From: Streptomyces sp. NBC_01723
GTDB lineage: Bacteria; Actinomycetota; Actinomycetes; Streptomycetales; Streptomycetaceae
Assembly (NCBI RefSeq): GCF_036246005.1
Contig: NZ_CP109171.1
Span: 2,964,001-3,028,000, forward strand
Length of the DNA stretch: 64,000 nucleotides
Direction of reading: 5' to 3'
Part shown: positions 53,452-63,193 of the stretch, piece after piece
Position numbering within the stretch: the stretch's first letter is position 1
How the letters are laid out: each line of letters starts with the position of its first letter
Position numbers and translations under genes: made by a program
The notes under the pieces: model-generated
Database searches by the model: none
What the model was told of the DNA's origin: nothing
The model's input: the letters and a program-made list of their open reading frames with translations, nothing else

Positions 53452-54921
53452 TCAGCCCGCGACAAACGTGCCGGCGGCCTTGTCGTGCCAGCACTGGTGC
53501 CACGGCCGGTCGAACAGGCACCATGCGACGCCCACCACACCGACGACCAGAAGGCCGGGCACGCTGTAGACCAGCCAGCGGCGCAGCGCGGCGCCGAAGG
53601 ACGGCGCCTCGTGGGCCTCGATGTCCCGCACCTCAAGGCCGAGCAGCCGCTTGCCCAGGGTGCGGCCCCACTTGGCGGTGGGCAGCGCCTCGTAGACGGC
53701 ACCGAAGACGAGCAGCACGGCCAGCACGATCCCCAGGTACAGCGACGTCGTGCCGTCGAGCAGCCAGACCGTGACCGTCTCACCGGAGAGCTTCGCCTGA
53801 TCGATCTTGTCGTTGACGTGGTCGATCGCCTTGGTGCCGAGCGGTACGGCGGCCACGGCGGTGACGCCCGCGAGGACGACGGTGTCGATCAGCCGCGCGG
53901 CCAGCCGCTTGCCGAGACCGGCGGGCCGGGCCGCCGCCTGGCGCCGGGCGGCGGCCTGGAACACGTCCTCGACCGGCGGCTTCCACGGCACGACGGGCTG
54001 CTCCTCGCCGCCCGCCCCCGCCAGCCGGTGCACCTGCTGCGCCCACGAGGACTGACCGCCGCCGGGACCGGCCGCGACCGGCGTGGCGGGCTGCGGCGTG
54101 GGCGCCTGGTGGGCAGCGGGCGCCTGCTGGGGAACGGCCGGACCGGCCGGGCTCGCGGGCGCCTGCGGGGACGGAGACTGCGGGGAGGCCGCCCGGGCGG
54201 CGGCCGCCTTCCCGGCGCCGAATCCGGGTCCGTCCGCAGCGGCGGCGCCGCCGGGCTGCGCGCCCGCGCGGGGCTTGACGGCACGGAAGGTCATGGTGCC
54301 CTCGTCGTCGGCGGGAGACGCGGGGGCGGGGGCGGGGGCCGGGGTGCCGCCCGCGGCCGGGGCGTCCTGCGGGCCCGCCGTCGGGCGGCGGAAGACGAAG
54401 GTGTTGCCGCCCCGGTCCTCCGCCTCGCCGGACGCGGGCTCCGCCGGGACGTCCGCCCGCGCGGCACCGGCACCGGCACCCGCGCCAGAGCGCGCGTCGG
54501 CGGGGGCGGCCTCAGCGGCCGGTCCCCCCTGCCGGGCGTGCGGGATCCTCGGGTCGGTCCCCTGCGCCGGGCCCGGCCAGGCGACGGACCGGCCCGGGGC
54601 GTCCGGGTGGCCGGAGCGCTGGGCGCGGTCGGCGCCCCAGGCCGTCGCGGGTTCGGGACGGCTGCCGTGCTGCGACGCCGTGGGCGGCTGTTCCGCGATC
54701 GGGTCCTCGTCGAAGAAGTGCGGGCCGGTCTCCTCGACGGAGGCCGAGGCCGGCGCGCCGGGCGGCGGCACGAGCGACTCGCCGTCCTTGGGGGCGGGCC
54801 GGCTGGTGCCCGACACCCAGGAGGCGCCGTTCCAGTACCGGACGTATCCAGGAATGGACGGGTCCGGGTAATACCCTTCGCGGGGCCTGTCGTCGCCGGG
54901 GGCCGGGGTTGGGGCGCTCAT
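53452..54921 (-). CDS. RDD family protein with N-terminal DUF2510 domain
   Basis: This 489-residue protein opens with a DUF2510 module (GYYPDPSIPGYVRYWNGASWV), continues with about 250 residues of Ala/Pro/Gly-rich low complexity, and ends in an RDD domain with three hydrophobic helices (LIDTVVLAGVTAVAAVPLG, LYLGIVLAVLLVFGAVYEAL and the RTLGKRLLGLEV signature). DRPWHQCWHDKAAGTFVAG closes it, as in the other RDD protein. The low-complexity centre probably acts as a flexible linker. The start is the ATG at 54921. Confidence 0.88.
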   Translation of the reverse strand: MSAPTPAPGDDRPREGYYPDPSIPGYVRYWNGASWVSGTSRPAPKDGESLVPPPGAPASASVEETGPHFFDEDPIAEQPPTASQHGSRPEPATAWGADRAQRSGHPDAPGRSVAWPGPAQGTDPRIPHARQGGPAAEAAPADARSGAGAGAGAARADVPAEPASGEAEDRGGNTFVFRRPTAGPQDAPAAGGTPAPAPAPASPADDEGTMTFRAVKPRAGAQPGGAAAADGPGFGAGKAAAARAASPQSPSPQAPASPAGPAVPQQAPAAHQAPTPQPATPVAAGPGGGQSSWAQQVHRLAGAGGEEQPVVPWKPPVEDVFQAAARRQAAARPAGLGKRLAARLIDTVVLAGVTAVAAVPLGTKAIDHVNDKIDQAKLSGETVTVWLLDGTTSLYLGIVLAVLLVFGAVYEALPTAKWGRTLGKRLLGLEVRDIEAHEAPSFGAALRRWLVYSVPGLLVVGVVGVAWCLFDRPWHQCWHDKAAGTFVAG

Positions 54922-55179
54922 GTCCGTCGTCCCGTATCTGCTCGGGGGTTGATAGAGGGGCACCAAACATCTATCAGACGGGCGCAATCCGCACCGCCGG
55001 TCCCGCCGGACCCACTCCTTTCCGGGCAACCTCGTGCATGGACCTTCACACCTGGGACAGAGGTGGTGGGAAAAAAGTTCCGCGAACCCGCGTAACGCTC
55101 GCGGCTCCGGCCGCTCTCACTCGTGCGGGCCCGCTCCGGGCGGCCCGTGCGGATCCGTACGAGAGAGGAACAACCCGCC

Positions 55180-55593
55180 ATGCACCCCACCGTCGTGGAA
55201 CGCGAGCTGGAGCTGAGGCTCGTCCTGTCCCCCGAATGCGGTATCGCCGTGCCGGCCCTGCTCGGCTACCACACCGACGACCCCTACGCCGTGCACATCA
55301 CCTTCCACATCGACTCCGGTCACCCGGTGCACTGGACGTTCGCGCGCGAACTCCTGGTGGAGGGGGTCTTCCGGCCGTCCGGGCACGGGGACGTGCGGGT
55401 GTGGCCGTCGAAGGCGGAGGGCCGCAGCGTCGTACTGATGGCGCTGAGCAGCCCCGACGGGGACGCCCTCCTGGAGGCGCCCGCCGCCCAGGTGTCCTCC
55501 TGGCTGGAGCGGACGCTGCGCGCCGTGCCGCCGGGCACCGAGGGCGGACAGCTCGGCATCGACGACGGACTGGCCGAACTGCTCGCCCGGTGA
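55180..55593 (+). CDS. ssgG: SsgA-like sporulation/cell-division protein (SsgG-like)
   Basis: This 137-residue SsgA-like protein is of a family limited to sporulating actinomycetes that controls septum site selection and peptidoglycan maintenance. The family starts here with VERELELRLVLSPECGIAVPALLGYHTDDPYAVHITF and has a W-rich core (HWTFARELLVEGV). The position between an RDD gene and a glycolate oxidase gene matches ssgG of S. coelicolor as I recall it, so the symbol is tentative. GAGAGAGGAAC precedes the ATG at 55180. It stands alone. Confidence 0.88.
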   Translation: MHPTVVERELELRLVLSPECGIAVPALLGYHTDDPYAVHITFHIDSGHPVHWTFARELLVEGVFRPSGHGDVRVWPSKAEGRSVVLMALSSPDGDALLEAPAAQVSSWLERTLRAVPPGTEGGQLGIDDGLAELLAR

Positions 55594-55606
55594 GCCCCTC
55601 CGCGGG

Positions 55607-57052
55607 TCAGAAGAGCTTGCCGGGGTTGAGGATGCCCAGCGGGTCGAAGACGTGCTTGACGGCCCGCTGCATCTCCAGTCCCACCGGGCCGATCTCGCGG
55701 GCCAGCCACTCCTTCTTCAGGACGCCCACGCCGTGCTCGCCGGTGATGGTGCCGCCCAGTTCCAGGCCGAGGGCCATGATCTCGTCGAAGGACTCGCGGG
55801 CCCGCCGCGACTCGTCGGGGTCCCGCGCGTCGAAGCAGACGGTGGGGTGGGTGTTGCCGTCGCCCGCGTGGGCGCAGACCCCGATGGTGAGGTCGTACTT
55901 CGCGGCGACGCACTCGATGCCCTCCAGCATGTCGCCGAGCCGGGAGCGCGGCACGCACACGTCGTCGATCATCGTGGTGCCCTTGACCGCCTCCAGCGCG
56001 GTGAGGGACAGGCGCCGCGCCTGGAGGAGGAGTTCGGACTCGGCGACGTCGTCGGCGGGCACCACCTGGGTGGCACCGGCGGCCTCGCACAGCGCGCCGA
56101 CGGCGCCCAGGTCGGCGGCGGGGTCGGTGGTGTCGAAGGCGGCCAGCAGCAGGGCTTCCGTGGTCTCCGGCAGACCCATGTGGGCGAGGTCGTTGACCGC
56201 CTTGACGGTCGTACGGTCCATCAGTTCGAGGAGGGACGGCACGTGGCCGCCCTCCATGATCCGGCAGACCGCGTCGCAGGCGGCCGACGCGGAGGCGAAC
56301 TCGGCGGCCAGCACCAGCTGCTCGGGCGGCTTGGGGCGCAGGGCGAGGACGGCCCGTACGACGATGCCGAGGGAGCCCTCGGAGCCGACGAACAGGCGGG
56401 TGAGGTCGTATCCGGCGACGCCCTTGGCGGTGCGGCGGCCGGTGGACATCAGGCGGCCGTCGGCGAGGACGACGTCCAGGCCGAGGACGTACTCGGCGGT
56501 CACCCCGTACTTGACGCAGCACAGGCCGCCGGAGGCGGTGCCGATGTTGCCGCCGATGGTGCACATCTCCCAGCTGGAGGGGTCCGGCGGGTAGTACAGG
56601 CCGTGTTCGTTCACCGCGCGGGAGAGCGTGGCGTTGACGACGCCCGGCTCGACGACGGCGACGCGGTCGACCGGGTTGATCTCCAGGATGCGGTCCATCC
56701 TGGTCAGGGAGAGCACCACGCAGCCGTCGGTGGCGTTGGCCGCGCCGGACAGCCCGGTGCGGGCGCCCTGCGGGACGACCGGGACGCGCAGCTCGGTGGC
56801 GGTGCGCATGACGTGCTGGACGTCCTCGACGGTACGCGGCAGGACGACCACCGCGGGGACGCCGGACGGGCAGAAGCTCGCCATGTCGTTGGCGTAGGAG
56901 GCCGTGACGTCGGGGTCGGTGAGAACGGCCTCGCCGGGCAGCCCGGCGAGGAGACGCTCGACGAGGGCGCTGGCGACCGCCGGGGCTCCGTCGGCTGCGT
57001 CGGCTCCGTCGGCTGCGTCGGCTGCGTCTTGAGGCGCTTCGATACGGCTCAT
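55607..57052 (-). CDS. FAD-linked oxidase, glycolate oxidase subunit GlcD-like
   Basis: This 481-residue flavoprotein of the VAO/FAD_binding_4 family has QGARTGLSGAANATDG and the TIGGNIGTASGG flavin-binding loop, and ends ...ITGEHGVGVLKKEW then DPLGILNPGKLF. It oxidises an alpha-hydroxy acid such as glycolate or lactate. No GlcE or GlcF partners are encoded nearby. The N-terminus contains a DAADAADGADAADG tandem coded by a near-perfect hexa/nonanucleotide repeat at about 56992-57035. The start at 57052 has no strong ribosome site. Confidence 0.9.
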   Translation of the reverse strand: MSRIEAPQDAADAADGADAADGAPAVASALVERLLAGLPGEAVLTDPDVTASYANDMASFCPSGVPAVVVLPRTVEDVQHVMRTATELRVPVVPQGARTGLSGAANATDGCVVLSLTRMDRILEINPVDRVAVVEPGVVNATLSRAVNEHGLYYPPDPSSWEMCTIGGNIGTASGGLCCVKYGVTAEYVLGLDVVLADGRLMSTGRRTAKGVAGYDLTRLFVGSEGSLGIVVRAVLALRPKPPEQLVLAAEFASASAACDAVCRIMEGGHVPSLLELMDRTTVKAVNDLAHMGLPETTEALLLAAFDTTDPAADLGAVGALCEAAGATQVVPADDVAESELLLQARRLSLTALEAVKGTTMIDDVCVPRSRLGDMLEGIECVAAKYDLTIGVCAHAGDGNTHPTVCFDARDPDESRRARESFDEIMALGLELGGTITGEHGVGVLKKEWLAREIGPVGLEMQRAVKHVFDPLGILNPGKLF

Positions 57053-57149
57053 GATCACAGGTTCGCACTCGGGGCCATCGGTGTGAACCCCGTGGACGCC
57101 GCCCGGCGCAAGCACGGTGTGCTCGTCATATGGGCGCACAGTGGGCGCC

Positions 57150-58547
57150 ATGGAGATCGAACACGGGTGGCGTTCCCGCCGCACGCGCCGGGTGCTGATC
57201 GCCTCAGTCGCCGGAGCCGTCGTACTCGGCGGGGTCCTGGTGCTGCTGCCCCGGGAGGGGGACGACGCTCCCCCGCCCGCGCCGGGTCCCGCAGCCGTGG
57301 CCCGGGGGGCGGTGACCACCGGGGTGCCGGCCGCGCTCCCGGACCTGGCGGTGCTGATCGGGGACCGGGAGTCGCACCTGCGGGCGCATCCGCTGGACGG
57401 GGTGTCGTGGGCGGTGCTGGGGACGGCCTACGTCGAGCAGGGCCGCCGGACGGAGTCCTTCGCGAACTGGGCGAAGGCCGAGAAGGCGCTGAACACCTCG
57501 CTGAAGGTGGGGGCGGAGCGCAACCCGCAGGCCCTCGAGGGGCTGGCGGCGCTGGCGGTCGCGCGCCGGGACTTCCCCGCGGCGAAGAAGTGGGGCGAGC
57601 GCGCGGCCGAGGCGGCGCCGAAGCGCTGGACGGCGCACGCGGTGCTGATCGACGCCTACACCGGGCTCGGCGACCACAAGGGCGTCGGCCGCGCCCTGGA
57701 CAGGATGCTGGAGCTGCGTGCGGGCACACCGGCCGTGAAGGCGCGGGCCGCGGCCGTGTACCGGGACCGGGGCTGGCGGGAGGACGCGGCGGCGCAGATC
57801 TCCGACGCGGCGGCCGCGGCTCAGGCGCCGGCCGAGCGGGCCGCGTATCTGGAGCAGGCCGGGCGGCTGGCGTTCGAGCGCGGGGACCTTCAGGGGGCGC
57901 TGCGGTTCTTCCAGGAGTCGCTGCGCACCGACCCCGACCAGCGGGCCGCGCAGGCCGGGCAGGGCCGGGCGATGGCGGCGCTGGGACGGACGACCGACGC
58001 GCTGACCGCGTATCAGGCGGCGCTGGCGAAGCGGCCGAGTCCCGAGTACGCCCTGGAGCTGGGCGAGCTGTACGAGTCGCTGGGGCTGGAGCAGGCCGCG
58101 CGGGTGCAGTACGACCTGTTGCGCGCGCGGGTGCGCGGCGCCGAGGCGGCCGGGGCCGACGAGGAGCTGGTGCTGGGGCGGTTCGAGGCGGACCACGGGG
58201 ACCCGGCGGCCGCGGTGCGGCGGCTGCGGGAGGAGTGGGGGCGGCAGCCGGGGACCGCGGTCGCCGACGCGCTGGGCTGGGCACTGCACCGAAGCGGTGA
58301 GCACGAGGAGGCGCTGGAGTTCGCGGCCCTCGCGACGGACAGCGAGAAGGGCGGCGGGGTGCGCAGCGCGCTGTACGTGTTCCACCGGGGTGTGATCGAG
58401 AAGGAGCTGGAGCGGTACGGACCCGCGCGGCGGCATCTGCGGGAGGCGCTGATGATCAACCCGCACTTCTCGCCGCTGGGGGCGCCGGAGGCGGAGCGGG
58501 CGCTGAAGGAGCTGGGCGAGCCCTCGGAGGAGGGCCCGCCCAGCTGA
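57150..58547 (+). CDS. Membrane-anchored TPR protein
   Basis: This 465-residue protein has one N-terminal transmembrane helix (about 16-34: RRVLIASVAGAVVLGGVLVLL) and at least six tetratricopeptide-like helical pairs, such as AWAVLGTAYVEQGR-type and YLEQAGRLAFERGDLQGALRFFQ units. The exposed side is probably a protein-binding superhelix. A GTG at 57141 is an alternative start nine bases upstream. No partner can be named. It is divergent from the glycolate-oxidase-type gene. Confidence 0.83.
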   Translation: MEIEHGWRSRRTRRVLIASVAGAVVLGGVLVLLPREGDDAPPPAPGPAAVARGAVTTGVPAALPDLAVLIGDRESHLRAHPLDGVSWAVLGTAYVEQGRRTESFANWAKAEKALNTSLKVGAERNPQALEGLAALAVARRDFPAAKKWGERAAEAAPKRWTAHAVLIDAYTGLGDHKGVGRALDRMLELRAGTPAVKARAAAVYRDRGWREDAAAQISDAAAAAQAPAERAAYLEQAGRLAFERGDLQGALRFFQESLRTDPDQRAAQAGQGRAMAALGRTTDALTAYQAALAKRPSPEYALELGELYESLGLEQAARVQYDLLRARVRGAEAAGADEELVLGRFEADHGDPAAAVRRLREEWGRQPGTAVADALGWALHRSGEHEEALEFAALATDSEKGGGVRSALYVFHRGVIEKELERYGPARRHLREALMINPHFSPLGAPEAERALKELGEPSEEGPPS

Positions 58548-58568
58548 CGCGTCCGGTGACGACGGCCG

Positions 58569-59865
<1,297 letters not shown>

Positions 59866-60357
59866 ATGGCGGGTGCGGGGATCGATCGGCTGGACGGGCG
59901 GATCATCGGGCTGCTGGCCCGGGAGCCGCGGATCGGGGTGCTGGAGATGTCCCGTCGGCTCGGGGTGGCGCGGGGCACCGCGCAGGCCCGCCTCGACCGG
60001 CTTCAGTCGAACGGAGTCATCCGCGGCTTCGGTCCCGAGGTGGACCCGGCGGCCCTCGGCTACCCGGTCACCGCGTTCGCGACGCTCCAGATCCGGCAGG
60101 GTCAAGGGGCCGATGTACGGGCCCACTTGGCGACCGTGCCGGAGGTGCTGGAGCTGCACACCACCACCGGTACCGGGGACATGCTGTGCCGGCTGGTGGC
60201 CCGCTCGAACGCCGATCTCCAGCGTGTGATCGACCTGGTCGTCGGTTTTGATGGCATCGTCCGGGCCTCCACGGCGATCGTCATGGAGAACCCCGTCCCG
60301 CTGCGGATCATCCCGCTGGTGGAGCAGGCGGCCGAGGACACCGGCAGAGGCGACTGA
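59866..60357 (+). CDS. Lrp/AsnC family transcriptional regulator
   Basis: This 163-residue regulator has an N-terminal helix-turn-helix (about 5-52; DRLDGRIIGLLAREPRIGVLEMSRRLGVARGTAQARLDRLQSNGVI). A C-terminal RAM/AsnC-type domain for amino-acid sensing follows (FATLQIRQGQG through VIDLVVGFDGIVRASTAIVM). It is divergent from hpd and so a likely regulator of tyrosine catabolism. The effector is unproven, tyrosine being the obvious candidate. GGGAGGG lies before the ATG. Confidence 0.92.
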   Translation: MAGAGIDRLDGRIIGLLAREPRIGVLEMSRRLGVARGTAQARLDRLQSNGVIRGFGPEVDPAALGYPVTAFATLQIRQGQGADVRAHLATVPEVLELHTTTGTGDMLCRLVARSNADLQRVIDLVVGFDGIVRASTAIVMENPVPLRIIPLVEQAAEDTGRGD

Positions 60358-60385
60358 GACGACCCGATCCCGGAGGTGAGCGGAC

Positions 60386-61033
60386 GTGAACTTCTGGGAC
60401 TTCCTGGGCAGCCGCCACCAGCAGCTGCTCGCCGACGCCTATCAGCACGCCAGCGCCGTCTTCCAGTGCATGGTGGTGGCGACGCTGCTCGGGGTGCTGA
60501 TCGGCGTGGTCACCTACCGCAGCGAGTGGGCGGGAAACCTGGCGACGCTGTCCACGTCGACCATCCTCACCATCCCGTCGCTGGCCATGATCGGTCTGCT
60601 CATCCCGATCGTGGGTCTGGGCGTGCCGCCGACGGTGACGGCCCTGACCCTGTACGGGCTGCTGCCGATCGTGCGGAACTCGATCGTCGGCCTGCGCGGG
60701 GTCGACCCGGCGCTGGTGGACGCCGCCACGGGCATCGGGATGTCGCGCCCGGCCCGGCTGCTGCGGGTGGAGCTGCCGCTGGCCTGGCCGCCGATCCTCA
60801 CCGGCATCCGCGTCTCGACCCAGATGCTGATGGGCATCGCCGCGATCGCCGCCTACGCCTCGGGTCCCGGCCTCGGCAACGAGATCTTCCGCGGCATCGC
60901 CTCGCTGGGCAGCAAGAACGCGCTGAACCAGGTGCTCGCGGGCACGCTCGGGATCATCATCCTGGCTCTTCTGTTCGACGCCGCGTACGTCCTGCTCGGA
61001 CGCCTGACCATTCCCAGGGGGATCCGTGCCTGA
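60386..61033 (+). CDS. Glycine betaine/choline ABC transporter permease
   Basis: This 215-residue binding-protein-dependent permease of the OpuCB/ProW type has six hydrophobic segments. The EAA-like loop lies around RVELPLAWPPILTGIRVSTQMLMGIAAIAAY. GTG at 60386 follows CCCGGAGGTGAG. It overlaps the ATPase gene by 8 bp. It belongs to an operon of permease, ATPase, permease, binding protein, typical of OpuC-like osmoprotectant systems. Confidence 0.93.
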   Translation: MNFWDFLGSRHQQLLADAYQHASAVFQCMVVATLLGVLIGVVTYRSEWAGNLATLSTSTILTIPSLAMIGLLIPIVGLGVPPTVTALTLYGLLPIVRNSIVGLRGVDPALVDAATGIGMSRPARLLRVELPLAWPPILTGIRVSTQMLMGIAAIAAYASGPGLGNEIFRGIASLGSKNALNQVLAGTLGIIILALLFDAAYVLLGRLTIPRGIRA

Positions 61034-62312
61034 GACGACCGAGCCCACCGCCGCGCCCGAGGGGGACGGTGCCGCCACCCGGGCCACCACCGGAGCGACC
61101 ATCGAGCTGGAGTCCCTCACCAAGCTCTATCCCGGCAACCCGCAGCCGGCCGTCGAGAACGTGTCGATGGAGATCAAGGCCGGCGAGATGGTCATCTTCG
61201 TCGGCCCGTCGGGCTGCGGAAAGTCCACCACCCTGAAGATGATCAACCGGCTGATCGAGCCCAGCGGCGGACGCATCCGCATCAACGGCGAGGACGTCAC
61301 CGACATCGACCCGGTCAAGCTGCGCCGCAAGGTCGGCTACGCGATCCAGGCCTCCGGTCTCTTCCCGCACATGACCGTCGCCCAGAACATCGCCCTGGTG
61401 CCGCGGATGATCGGCTGGTCGAAGGCGCGGATCAAGTCGCGGGTGGAGGAGATGCTGGACCTGGTCGGTCTCGACCCCGGGGAGTTCCACAACCGCTATC
61501 CGCGCCAGCTGTCCGGCGGCCAGCAGCAGCGGGTGGGCGTGGCGAGGGCGCTGGCGGCGGATCCGCCGGTGCTGCTGATGGACGAACCTTTCGGCGCGGT
61601 CGACCCGATCACCCGGGACCACCTCCAGGACGAGCTGATCCGGCTCCAGCACGAGCTGCACAAGACGATCGTCTTCGTCACCCACGACTTCGACGAGGCG
61701 ATCAAGCTGGGCGACCGGATCGCCGTGCTGCGCGAACGCTCCCACATCGCGCAGTTCGACACCCCGGAGGCCATTCTCACCAACCCGGCGGACGACTTCG
61801 TCTCGGGCTTCGTGGGCGCGGGTGCGGCGCTGAAGCGGCTGAACCTGAGCCGGGTGCGGGACGTGGCGATCACCGACTACCCGACGGTGACCGTGGAGGA
61901 CCCGCTCCAGCACATCTTCGACCGGCTCCGGGACGCGGGCACCAACGAGATCCTGCTCCTCGACCGGCGCGGCCGGCCCTACAAGTGGCTGCGGCGCGGC
62001 GACCTGATGCGGGCCAGGGGTTCGCTGGCGCGGGCCGGGACGCTGGTCCACGACACGGTGACCCGGGACGCGACGCTGCGGGACGCGCTGGAGGCGGTGC
62101 TCACCGACAACGCGGGGCGGGTCGCGGTGACCGGGCGGCGCGGGGAGTACACGGGCGTCGTCGACATGGAGACGCTGATGAACTCCGTGCACGAGCTGCT
62201 GGAGGCCGACCGGCTGGACGCGCTGGAGCACCGGCACGACCTGGAGGAGACCCGGAGCGAGCAGACCCATGCCGAGCAGGAGGGCTTCGGGGGGATCGGG
62301 GGCCGGGCATGA
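61026..62312 (+). CDS. Glycine betaine ABC transporter ATP-binding protein with CBS domains
   Basis: This 428-residue ATPase has Walker A GPSGCGKST at residues 60-68, the signature LSGGQQQR, Walker B VLLMDEPFGAVDP and an H-loop THDFDE. Residues about 270-400 hold two CBS-like units (VTVEDPLQHIFDRLRDAG and TLRDALEAVLTDNAG), which in OpuA/OpuC sense ionic strength. GTG at 61026 starts inside the preceding permease gene. The downstream permease overlaps by four bases. Confidence 0.94.
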   Translation: MPETTEPTAAPEGDGAATRATTGATIELESLTKLYPGNPQPAVENVSMEIKAGEMVIFVGPSGCGKSTTLKMINRLIEPSGGRIRINGEDVTDIDPVKLRRKVGYAIQASGLFPHMTVAQNIALVPRMIGWSKARIKSRVEEMLDLVGLDPGEFHNRYPRQLSGGQQQRVGVARALAADPPVLLMDEPFGAVDPITRDHLQDELIRLQHELHKTIVFVTHDFDEAIKLGDRIAVLRERSHIAQFDTPEAILTNPADDFVSGFVGAGAALKRLNLSRVRDVAITDYPTVTVEDPLQHIFDRLRDAGTNEILLLDRRGRPYKWLRRGDLMRARGSLARAGTLVHDTVTRDATLRDALEAVLTDNAGRVAVTGRRGEYTGVVDMETLMNSVHELLEADRLDALEHRHDLEETRSEQTHAEQEGFGGIGGRA

Positions 62313-63193
62313 GCGGTTCCTCCCCCTCCCCCGGCGGCCGGCGCCCCGGGGGCGAGCACGAGCCCGGCGGCGTGGCCTTCCGGGACGACCCCGGGGACGA
62401 GGCGGAGCACGAGGCCGAACCGGAGCCCCGGCGGGCGTCCCCGCAGGCGGCCCAGCTCCGGATCGGCTGGCGGAAGCTGACCCTGCTGCCGGTCGTGCTG
62501 ATCGCCGTACTGCTGGCGACCTGGCTGTGGTTCCGGCAGGCGGACCTGGACGCGCTCAGCCGGAACGCGCTGTCGAACGGGCAGGTCACCAAGGCGCTGT
62601 GGCAGCACGTGCAGCTCACGGTGATCTCCACGTTCTTCGTACTGATCATCGCGATCCCGCTGGGCATCCTGCTGACCCGGCGGATGTTCCGGAAGGCCAC
62701 GCCGGTCGCGATGGCGTTCGCCAACATGGGCCAGGCGACCCCCGCGATCGGTCTGCTCGCGCTGCTGGTGATCTGGCTGGGCATCGGCCGCCGGGCCGCC
62801 CTGATCGGCATCATCATCTACGCCGTGCTGCCCGTGCTCTCCAACACCATCGCCGGCCTGAAGGCGAACGACCCGACGCTTCTGGAGGCGGCCCGCGGCA
62901 TCGGCATGTCCCCGCTGGGCGTGCTCACCCGGGTGGAACTCCCCCTGGCCGTCCCCCTCATCCTGGCCGGCGTGCGCACGGCGCTCGTCCTGAACGTCGG
63001 TACGGCGACGCTGGCGACCTTCGGCGGGGGCGGCGGCCTGGGCGTGCTGATCACCACCGGGATCACCAGCCAGCGGATGCCGGTGCTGGTGCTCGGCTCG
63101 ATCCTCACCGTGGCGCTGGCGCTGCTGGTGGACTGGCTGGCCTCGCTGGCGGAACTGCTGCTGCGGCCGCGGGGCCTGGAGGTGGGGACATGA
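62309..63193 (+). CDS. Second glycine betaine/choline ABC transporter permease
   Basis: This 294-residue permease has a long, acidic, probably disordered cytoplasmic N-terminus (about 48 residues) and then six hydrophobic helices. The family block is LGVLTRVELPLAVPLILAGVRTALVLNVGTATLATFGGGGG. It is coupled by an ATGA overlap with the ATPase gene and by another with the binding-protein gene. It is the partner of the 60386 permease in an OpuC-like heterodimer. Confidence 0.92.
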   Translation: MSGSSPSPGGRRPGGEHEPGGVAFRDDPGDEAEHEAEPEPRRASPQAAQLRIGWRKLTLLPVVLIAVLLATWLWFRQADLDALSRNALSNGQVTKALWQHVQLTVISTFFVLIIAIPLGILLTRRMFRKATPVAMAFANMGQATPAIGLLALLVIWLGIGRRAALIGIIIYAVLPVLSNTIAGLKANDPTLLEAARGIGMSPLGVLTRVELPLAVPLILAGVRTALVLNVGTATLATFGGGGGLGVLITTGITSQRMPVLVLGSILTVALALLVDWLASLAELLLRPRGLEVGT

